The notes beneath the pieces were generated by a model. That model saw only the letters and a program-made list of their open reading frames with translations, did not search any database and was not told where the DNA came from. A DNA stretch of 6,303 nucleotides from Pseudomonadota bacterium (lineage in GTDB: Bacteria; Pseudomonadota; Alphaproteobacteria; Rhizobiales; Hyphomicrobiaceae), in the NCBI GenBank assembly GCA_023430315.1, contig JAEZAW010000059.1:1-6303 (forward strand). The letters are read 5' to 3'. How positions within the stretch are numbered: position 1 is the first letter of the stretch; the number at the start of each line of letters is the position of its first letter. This document shows, one piece after another, positions 1 to 5,225 of this stretch. Position numbers and translations under genes: made by a program.

Positions 1-1
1 G

Positions 2-595
2 GCGCGCGCCGCTGACTATCCCGCCGAAATCGTCTGCGTCGTCTCGAACCGGCCAGCGGCCGCCGGTCTCGCCTGGGCACGCGAGCAGGGCATTGCCGCT
101 CATGCCGTGGATCACAAGGCTTATGCAACACGGGAGGCCTTCGAGGACGCGCTCCATGCCGTTCTGGAAGGGCAGGGGGTCGAGCTGGTCGCCTGCGCCG
201 GCTTCATGCGCCTCATGACGCCAAGCTTCGTTGCGCGCTGGGCGGGGCGGATGATCAATATCCACCCCTCGCTGCTGCCGCTCTATCCGGGCCTTCACAC
301 CCATGCCCGGGCCATTGCCGACGGCGTTCGTATAGCCGGCTGCACTGTCCATTACGTGGTCGCCGAGATGGATGCCGGCCCGATCATTGCCCAGGGGGCG
401 GTGCCGGTCGTCGACGGAGATACGCCTGACAGCCTCGCGGATCGCATTTTGCGTGTCGAGCACGTGATTTACCCGCATGCCCTCGCCCTGGTGGCGTCCG
501 GCGCGGCTCGTCTCGAGAATGGTCGAGTGCATATACTGAGCAACGTTAACCAATCGGGTCGGCTGATCTCGCCCGATGTGGGCGGATCGAGTTAG
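2..595 (+). CDS. purN: Phosphoribosylglycinamide formyltransferase (PurN), 5' end missing
   Basis: This cytosolic enzyme of de novo purine synthesis moves a formyl group from 10-formyltetrahydrofolate to glycinamide ribonucleotide (GAR to FGAR). The frame is open from the window edge and gives 197 residues. Compared with the usual 200-220 residues, roughly the first 20-30 are missing, including the N-terminal GAR-phosphate loop. The family's catalytic residues are visible: Asn and His of the INIHPSLLP motif (codons at 257 and 263, fragment residues 86 and 88) and Asp of MDAGPII (codon at 371, residue 124). These match Asn106, His108 and Asp144 of the E. coli enzyme. AGFMRLMTPSF and YPGLHTH are also typical of the family. 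The gene ends in tandem in-frame stops, TAG then TAA. purM commonly lies just upstream of purN, but that side is outside the window. The GTG at 107 is an internal valine, not a start. Identification is secure. Confidence 0.96.
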   Translation, partial: ARAADYPAEIVCVVSNRPAAAGLAWAREQGIAAHAVDHKAYATREAFEDALHAVLEGQGVELVACAGFMRLMTPSFVARWAGRMINIHPSLLPLYPGLHTHARAIADGVRIAGCTVHYVVAEMDAGPIIAQGAVPVVDGDTPDSLADRILRVEHVIYPHALALVASGAARLENGRVHILSNVNQSGRLISPDVGGSS

Positions 596-617
596 TAAAA
601 GGGAAAGGTTCGCGTTT

Positions 618-657
618 CGGTCACATGCCGCGCCAAAATGCAGCGGTAAAGTGACCG
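618..657. other. Inverted repeat 23 bases after purN
   Basis: CGGTCAC (618-624) and GTGACCG (651-657) are perfect 7-base inverted arms. Inside them CCGC (628-631) can pair with GCGG (643-646) around an 11-base loop. Lying just behind the purN stop codons, this could be a 3'-end hairpin for the purN transcript. No run of T follows, so it is not a standard intrinsic terminator. It could also be chance in GC-rich DNA. Confidence 0.3.
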
Positions 658-692
658 TGCGTGGACAGCCTAGCCGGGCCAGTGATACGAGA

Positions 693-709
693 CCTTTGGC
701 AGCCAAAGG
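693..709. other. Short perfect inverted repeat upstream of the P450 gene
   Basis: CCTTTGG (693-699) and CCAAAGG (703-709) are 7-base arms around a 3-base centre, about 105 bases before the P450 start. The position would suit an operator or an mRNA hairpin. No clear -35/-10 pair stands beside it, and no regulator gene is in the window. The rest of the 599-813 gap shows no convincing coding sequence. Confidence 0.3.
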
Positions 710-813
710 CACGTGAGATGCCGTGAGCGCCGGGGGTGAGGAAACAGCCGGAAGGGCGAAGACAACCTCGATGGTCCGCGCTCATTTCGCGCGGGCGTTA
801 GGAACGCACGCCA

Positions 814-2240
814 ATGACCGCGATTCATACGCCGGCCGAGGACGGTCTGCCCAAGGGGAGTGCCACGGGCCCCGCGCAGCACACGCAGGGCCTCGGCGAT
901 CAGGAAAGCATCTGGTTCAAGCTGACGGCCCTCCAAAAGGGCACCGCCGCCAACCCGATGACGATCCTTCAGCAGCTCACGCAGCGCTATGGCGGCGTCA
1001 TTGCCGTGACCATGGCCAACGAGCGCGTGGTCTTTCTTTCCGAGCCCGATCATTTCAAGCGCGTGCTCGTCACCAAGGCCGACGACTACATCAAGTACTT
1101 CGATGGTCTGCGCCCGGTCTTCGGCAAGTCGATGATCACGCATGACGGCGCGCTCTGGCAGAAGATCCGGATGCCGCAGCAGCCGGCGTTCCACCCCGAC
1201 ATGTTTGCGGAGTACATCCCGTACTTCCTCACCGCGATCCGCCAGAAGATGGACATCTGGGCCGAGCTCGCGCGGACGGGCGAGAGTGTCGAGATGGTCG
1301 AGCAAACTTGGACGCTCGCCGCGGACATGATCTGCAAGGCGCTGTTCGATCGCGACATGCCCTTCAATCCGCACTTCATCTTCAAGTGCGTGAAGACGTA
1401 CACCGACGTGCCGAGCCATAAAGATCTTCGCATGAAGAAGATGGCGGACGCGGATTTCGAGGTTTCCGAGGACAGCATCGCCAAGGCCATGGAAGCCTGG
1501 GCCGGCGTGCCGCCCTCGATCTTCGCCGCGAGCCCGCGCGAGGAGCGCGAGCGCACGCTGCTCAAGATGATCCAGGCCGTGACCGCCGATCCGAACGTGC
1601 CGGAGTTCGACGAGCAGCAGGCCATCGACGAGCTGAAGCAGTATCTCTGGGCCGGCACCGAGACGACGGCGCTGACGCTCGCCTGGGCACTGTATGAAGC
1701 TTCGCGCAGCCCCGAGATCGTCGAGCGCATCCGCCGCGAGGGCGAAGAGGTCTATGGCTCGCGCGAGCCGACCGCCGCAGACTATTCGGGGCTCGCCTAC
1801 ACGCGTGCCGTCATCCAGGAGACCATGCGCTTCTATCCGCCGATCTGGGGTCTCATCCGCGTCGCGTCGAAGGATGACGAGATCGCCGGCAAGCAAATCA
1901 AGGCCGGTGACCGCGTCGTGCTCTTCGCCTATGGCGCTCATCACGATGCGCGCTTCTGGGAAGATCCCGAGAGCTTCCGTCCCGAGCGCTTCATGGGTGA
2001 AGCCGCGAAGAAGCGCCGGCCCTACACGTACATTCCTTTCGGCGGTGGAAAGCGCTCCTGCATCGGCGGCGCCATGAGCCAGGTCGAGACACGCTCGCAC
2101 TGTCCATGCTGCTCCGCCGCTTCCGGCCCGAGTATGTGGGCAACAAGTACGCGCCAGCAGCCGAGCATCCCGGCATCAACGCGACGGTGACACTCACACC
2201 GCGCGGCGGACTCAACTTCCGCATTCACGAGCTGAGCTGA
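814..2240 (+). pseudogene. Cytochrome P450, frameshifted just after the heme-binding motif
   Basis: This is a heme-thiolate monooxygenase, soluble by appearance because no N-terminal membrane anchor is seen. Motifs appear in family order: I-helix oxygen-binding AGTETT (residues 280-285), K-helix ExxR as ETMR (336-339), PERF (390-393), and the heme loop FGGGKRSCIGG (409-419) with ligand Cys416. The motif style recalls the CYP4/CYP102-like fatty-acid type, but the substrate cannot be told. The start ATG has an AGGA at 800-803. After Glu425 the original frame continues with an unrelated Cys/Ser/Arg-rich tail to a stop at 2188-2190 (458 residues). From 2091 another frame reads TLALSMLLRRF, then the usual C-terminal strand residues LTPRGGLNFRIHELS, and ends at TGA 2238-2240. 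Adding one base near 2089-2091 would give a normal 475-residue protein. It is therefore either a recent pseudogene or a sequencing error. If translated as it stands, it loses the end of helix L and the C-terminal sheet. No ferredoxin or reductase partner is adjacent. Confidence 0.9.
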
Positions 2241-2267
2241 GCGATTTCTTGTTATGGCAAGAATGAA

Positions 2268-2302
2268 TGGGGCCAGGCGTCATGCCTGGCCCCAAATCTT
2301 TT
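2268..2302. terminator. Intrinsic terminator between convergent genes
   Basis: An 11-bp perfect stem (TGGGGCCAGGC at 2268-2278 with its complement at 2284-2294) closes a 5-base loop. On the plus strand it is followed by AAATCTTTT. It lies 27 bases after the restored P450 stop and 21 bases beyond the stop of the minus-strand gene, so it probably serves both. The T-rich tail is better on the plus side. On the minus side the stem is followed only by ATTCATTCTT. Confidence 0.85.
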
Positions 2303-2315
2303 CAACCTCGCTGGA

Positions 2316-2726
2316 TTAGTCCTTGCCCCACAGCTCCACGGTGGCCTGCCCCTTGAAGCTCGGCTTCGACCTGTAGACGAACTCGACGTGGCGGATGAAG
2401 CGATCGCCGCCCTTGAGGTCGATGCTGCGTGTCTCGCCACCAGCACGGATCTTGTTGCGCACGCGAACATCGTCGGTCTGACCGTTCGCGTAGACGACTT
2501 TGACGTCGAGGAATTCGACTTCGTTGTCCTTCACGCGCAGTTTGATTGCAGAGAAATCACCGTCCTTGCGGCCAACCTGAATGACATCCTTGTCGGCGAT
2601 GAAGCCGACTTTCTGTGAACCGAGCAGCTCCCAATTCCGTTTGCCGCCGCGGCGCGCTTCCGCATCACCGATCGACAGAAACGCGATGGCGCCGATGAGC
2701 GCGAAGGCAAAGATAGATCTGATCAT
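2316..2726 (-). CDS. Small secreted protein, DUF2541-like
   Basis: This encodes a 136-residue exported protein of unknown function. Residues 1-24 form a clear signal peptide: MIRS, a hydrophobic core AFALIGAIAFLSIG, then a cleavage site after AEA. The basic patch RRGGKR follows. The mature part (~112 residues) is rich in alternating beta-strand pattern, starting WELLGSQKVGF and ending ATVELWGKD, with VGRKDGDF and IDLKGGDRFI between. This layout resembles DUF2541 (the E. coli YaaI type), whose role is not known. The assignment is from memory and only moderately certain. There are no cysteines and no catalytic motif. ATG at 2726 is chosen because GGGGTGG precedes it at a suitable distance. A GTG three codons upstream (2735) is the alternative. 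It follows the UDG gene by 102 bases and may have its own promoter. It ends at the shared terminator. Confidence 0.8.
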   Translation of the reverse strand: MIRSIFAFALIGAIAFLSIGDAEARRGGKRNWELLGSQKVGFIADKDVIQVGRKDGDFSAIKLRVKDNEVEFLDVKVVYANGQTDDVRVRNKIRAGGETRSIDLKGGDRFIRHVEFVYRSKPSFKGQATVELWGKD

Positions 2727-2828
2727 GTGTTCCACCCCATGGTGTGACTGTCAGGAGCGACGACAACGTGCCTGAGCGCACTAATCCGTCGCGATCGAAG
2801 TCGCGCGTCGGGCGCTGTGGCGCTGGGG

Positions 2829-3488
2829 CTACGCCATGTGAACGTCACAAAGCTTGGTGCGCACGGCGCCGCGCAGCCACGGCAGCAGCTCCGCATCGAA
2901 CCATGGATGTTTTTTGATCCACGCATTGTTGCGCCACGAAGGATGTGGCAGCGGCACCATCACCGGGCCACTGGGGCGCGCGACGATCTCGCGCCAGCGC
3001 TCGACTGTGCTCGTGAGATCGCGGCCTGCATCGGTACCGAGATGCCAGCGCTGGGCGTACTGCCCGACAAGCAACATCAGCTCTAGGTTCGGTAGAGCGG
3101 CCATCAAACGCGCGCGCCACGCTGGCGCGCATTCGCGGCGTGGCGGGAGATCGCCGCCCTTCGCATCGAGCCCGGGAAAACAGAAGCCCATGGGAATGAT
3201 CGCAATGTGGGCGACGTCGTAGAATTCCTCGTCCGCCACGCCCATCCATTGGCGCAGGCGCACACCCGATGGGTCCGTGAAGGGCGCCCCCGAAGCATGG
3301 ACACGCGTGCCGGGCGCTTGCCCGAACACGCCGATGCGCGCCGTCGTGCTCACGCGCAAAACCGGACGCGGCTCGTGCGGCAGCGGTGCGCCCTTTGGGA
3401 AGTCGCGACAGATGCGGCAGGCGCGGATGTCTGCGACGAGTGCATTGAGCGCGCGTCGCGAAGTGCGCGCTGGCCGCGCGCGCGTCAT
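2829..3488 (-). CDS. Uracil-DNA glycosylase family protein, four-cysteine (Fe-S) type
   Basis: This 219-residue protein is a predicted DNA repair enzyme that removes uracil from DNA, leaving an abasic site. Motif 1 is GQAPGTRVHASGAPF (56-70), followed by DPSG and a short helix. Motif 3 is HPSW (182-185). Cys24-x2-Cys27, Cys103 and Cys120 are spaced as in the 4Fe-4S glycosylases of families 4 and 5. The segment from Cys103 to Cys120 (FPGLDAKGGDLPPRRE) corresponds to the family-4 C-PPGNR-P-C stretch. Family 4 normally has Glu in motif 1 (GEAPG). Here it is Gln57, so the exact activity is uncertain. The start is ATG 3488, whose ATGA overlaps the stop of the upstream hydrolase. Translational coupling is likely, since no strong ribosome site is seen. 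The same frame is open upstream to 4019, but that part is antisense-like noise over the hydrolase. Confidence 0.88.
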   Translation of the reverse strand: MTRARPARTSRRALNALVADIRACRICRDFPKGAPLPHEPRPVLRVSTTARIGVFGQAPGTRVHASGAPFTDPSGVRLRQWMGVADEEFYDVAHIAIIPMGFCFPGLDAKGGDLPPRRECAPAWRARLMAALPNLELMLLVGQYAQRWHLGTDAGRDLTSTVERWREIVARPSGPVMVPLPHPSWRNNAWIKKHPWFDAELLPWLRGAVRTKLCDVHMA

Positions 3489-4231
3489 ATCTCGACGACG
3501 AGGCCGTCCTCGGCCAGCAGGACATTCGGCTGACTGATCTCGTGACGGCGCGCGAGCATCGATCCATTCATGTGCGTCAGCAGAATACGCTTCGCGGCGA
3601 TCCTCGGCAGGTTTTCCTCGATGATCTTCCAGCTCGTGTGATAGCGCACGGGACCATCGAAGGCGTAGCACTCGGTGATGAAGAGATCGGCGCCGGCGCT
3701 GGCCGGCACAAGTGCCTCGACCCACTCGGTATCGCCCGAGAACGAGAGCACCTTTCCGCCCGTCTCGAAGCGCAGTGCATGCGAAGGCGCGCCCGAAGGA
3801 TGCGAGACCTCCCACGCCGTCACCATCACTGGACCTTCGACGAGCGGCGCGCCGGCGCGGCACTCCTTGAAGATCAGCGGAAAGCGGCGCTCGACTTTCG
3901 TAGAGCCGGGGAACATCAGCTCCGCCGTTTGCATCACGCGATCCTCGACGCCCGGAGGGCCGATGACTGTAAGCGGATCCTTCCGCTTGGCGACGTGCTG
4001 TGCGTGAAGCATCCACCACACGAGGCCGCTGTAATGGTCGCCGTGCAGGTGCGAGAGGAAGATCGTGGAAATGGCATTCGGATCGAGGCCGAGCGCGTTG
4101 AGGCCGATGAGGCTTGTCGCGCCGCAGTCGATCAGAAAGCGATGGTGGCCGAGATCAACGTGATAGCCGGTCTGCAGCCGTCCGCCTGATCCGAAGGCAT
4201 CGCCGCATCCGACGATCGTAAGTCTCATCAC
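3485..4231 (-). CDS. MBL-fold metallo-hydrolase (ribonuclease Z-like)
   Basis: This 248-residue metal-dependent hydrolase carries the metallo-beta-lactamase fold. The two-zinc signature HLHGDH is at residues 61-66 (His61, His63, Asp65, His66). Further ligands are probably His144 (EVSHPSG), Asp167 (SGDTEW) and His220 (LLTHMNG). The N-terminal strand TIVGCGDAFGSGGR and the ligand order recall the ribonuclease Z/phosphodiesterase branch. It is shorter than a typical tRNase Z and I see no exosite arm, so the substrate is left open. GTG 4231 is preferred because TGAGGTGA (4246-4239) sits at a good distance. The next codon, ATG 4228, is a close alternative and would give 247 residues. It lies 41 bases after the GST stop and overlaps the UDG gene by 4 bases, so co-transcription is likely. 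No signal peptide is seen, so it is probably cytosolic. Confidence 0.9.
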   Translation of the reverse strand: MMRLTIVGCGDAFGSGGRLQTGYHVDLGHHRFLIDCGATSLIGLNALGLDPNAISTIFLSHLHGDHYSGLVWWMLHAQHVAKRKDPLTVIGPPGVEDRVMQTAELMFPGSTKVERRFPLIFKECRAGAPLVEGPVMVTAWEVSHPSGAPSHALRFETGGKVLSFSGDTEWVEALVPASAGADLFITECYAFDGPVRYHTSWKIIEENLPRIAAKRILLTHMNGSMLARRHEISQPNVLLAEDGLVVEI

Positions 4232-4238
4232 CGCGTCA

Positions 4239-4246
4239 TCACCTCA
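4239..4246 (-). promoter_or_regulatory. Ribosome binding site of the MBL-fold hydrolase
   Basis: On the minus strand TGAGGTGA lies in the 41-base gap between GST and hydrolase. The GAGG core ends 10 bases before GTG 4231 and 13 before ATG 4228. This spacing favours the GTG, but either start is possible. Confidence 0.6.
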
Positions 4247-4272
4247 GGTTTGTGCTCTCTCGTGCCTGGCCG

Positions 4273-4884
4273 TCAGGCCTTGGCGCTCGGCCGCGCCGCA
4301 ACTTCCTTGTACCAGCGCTCGACATTGACGAGGCCTTCCGGCCGCTGTACGCGCGCTGGCTTCATGAAGTCCATCGTGACGAGTGCCGTGATGTCGGCAA
4401 CGGAGTAGGCGTCGCCGGCAACATAGTGATTGCTCGCCAGCTGCTCGTCGAGAATGCGCAGCATGTCGAGGGCCCTCGGCTTGTTTGCCTCGCCCCAGGC
4501 TGCGACCTGCGGCACCTCATGATTGGCCATGGCCGGATGCAGATGCCGGAATGCGGACGTAACGGCCGCCATCAGGCCGAGTTCCATGCGCCGCTGCCAC
4601 ATCTCGACGGTGGCCTTGCCGAGGGCGCCCTTGCCGAAGAGTGCGGGTTCCGGATGCAACTCTTCGAAGTACCGGCAGATGGCCATCGTCTCGCAGATCG
4701 GTGTGCCGTCGTCGAGCAACAGGACCGGCACCTTCTGAAGCTTGTTCAGATTCGTGAAGCTCTCGGTCTTGAGCTCGCCCTTCATGAGATCAAGCTCCTC
4801 GGTCGGCACCTGGATGCCCTTCTCGGCAAGAAAGATGCGCACGCGCCGCGGATTGGGCGCCATCCGAGTCTCGAGCAGCTTCAT
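4273..4884 (-). CDS. Glutathione S-transferase family protein
   Basis: This 203-residue cytosolic protein probably conjugates glutathione to electrophiles or carries out a related thiol reaction. The N-terminal thioredoxin-like half has NPRRVRIFLAEKG (11-23), the cis-proline in KVPVLL (Pro53), and the glutathione-binding turn as Glu65-Thr66 in CETMAI. The all-helical C-terminal half ends with the N-capping box SVAD (161-164) and a DITALVTMDF helix, which is diagnostic of the fold. The usual catalytic Ser/Tyr/Cys near the N-terminus is not obvious (LETRMAPNP), so the class is not assigned. The start is ATG 4884, with GGAG (4894-4891) six bases before it. An in-frame extension to 4944 is possible but has no family support. 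It is the first gene of the minus-strand run and is followed after 41 bases by the hydrolase. The leader upstream would be about 140 bases if the promoter at 5034-5039 is used. Confidence 0.92.
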   Translation of the reverse strand: MKLLETRMAPNPRRVRIFLAEKGIQVPTEELDLMKGELKTESFTNLNKLQKVPVLLLDDGTPICETMAICRYFEELHPEPALFGKGALGKATVEMWQRRMELGLMAAVTSAFRHLHPAMANHEVPQVAAWGEANKPRALDMLRILDEQLASNHYVAGDAYSVADITALVTMDFMKPARVQRPEGLVNVERWYKEVAARPSAKA

Positions 4885-5018
4885 GGGGGTCTCCGGTCTG
4901 GGGGTAATGGGCTTAGTCGTAATCGAGCGGCCCACGCCGTGCAATGCTGGCCGGCCGCGCTGCGGGGGCAGCCTTCCGGATGTTGCTGGGACGTGGCGAC
5001 CGTCGAGGCAAAATTCGC

Positions 5019-5035
5019 ATTACATGCAATGTAAT
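5019..5035. promoter_or_regulatory. Palindromic probable operator in the divergent region
   Basis: ATTACAT (5019-5025) and ATGTAAT (5029-5035) are perfect 7-base inverted arms around GCA, in a rare AT-rich island. The size and symmetry suit a dimeric helix-turn-helix repressor. It overlaps promoter-like hexamers on both strands (separate entries). No regulator gene is in the window, so the binding protein is unknown. Confidence 0.55.
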
Positions 5036-5039
5036 TATA
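5034..5039 (-). promoter_or_regulatory. Probable -10 element for the GST/MBL/UDG run
   Basis: On the minus strand this reads TATAAT, a perfect -10 consensus, and its last two bases fall inside the palindrome. A transcript would begin near 5027 and have a ~140-base leader before the GST start. No good -35 is found 16-18 bases upstream, so confidence is moderate. Confidence 0.45.
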
Positions 5040-5080
5040 ACCTTTGGGTCAGAGTAAACGCGAAGTTAGTGATTTACAGA

Positions 5081-5125
5081 TCATTCTCATCCTGAGGAAA
5101 AAGGCAGATGTCTCGAGGACATTGG
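5081..5125. repeat. Degenerate palindromic intergenic repeat (possible)
   Basis: The left part reads CTCATCCTGAGGA (5086-5098) and the right part GTCTCGAGGAC (5110-5120). From memory, many rhizobial genomes carry dispersed hairpin repeats of the form CTCATCCTGAGGAG, a GC-rich loop, then GTCTCGAAGGATG. This stretch looks like a decayed copy, with the central GC hairpin lost. Only one copy is present here, so repetition cannot be shown. The remaining gap, 5126-5201, shows nothing recognisable. Confidence 0.35.
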
Positions 5126-5225
5126 CCGGCCGCGAGATCAGCGCGGCGCGGCTGGGGTCCACGAGGCGGTATGCCCCCGCGAGGGACTTCGGGGTCAGCA
5201 CGTGTCATCGGTCAGCACCACAGCA

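Larger units (their letters stand above)
5014..5041 (+). promoter_or_regulatory. Possible promoter toward the histidine kinase
   Basis: TTCGCA (5014-5019, 4 of 6 matches to the -35 consensus) and TATAAC (5036-5041, 5 of 6 to -10) are 16 bases apart, and the palindrome fills the spacer. This is a classic repressor placement. The kinase start would lie ~180 bases downstream. The pattern is suggestive only. Confidence 0.35.

Noticed and set aside
670..2100. A 476-codon open frame on the minus strand opposite the P450 gene
   Set aside because: It is antisense to codons carrying clear P450 motifs. Its product is Arg/His/Leu/Asp-rich with no domain, as expected from GC-rich third positions read backwards.
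2083..2100. Programmed -1 frameshifting to join the two P450 frames
   Set aside because: There is no X-XXY-YYZ slippery heptamer at the junction and no reason for such control in a P450, so a simple deletion or base-call error is more likely.
2790..2805. CGCGA/TCGCG inverted repeat between the UDG and DUF2541-like genes as a terminator
   Set aside because: The stem is only five base pairs and no T run follows on the minus strand, so it is within chance for this GC content.
3489..4019. In-frame upstream extension of the uracil-DNA glycosylase to 396 residues
   Set aside because: The extra part overlaps the MBL hydrolase in another frame and looks like an Arg-rich shadow. Glycosylase homology begins near ATG 3488, which sits in an ATGA overlap.
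4252..5034. A 260-codon plus-strand open frame across the GST gene
   Set aside because: It is antisense to a well-supported GST and has no recognisable domain.
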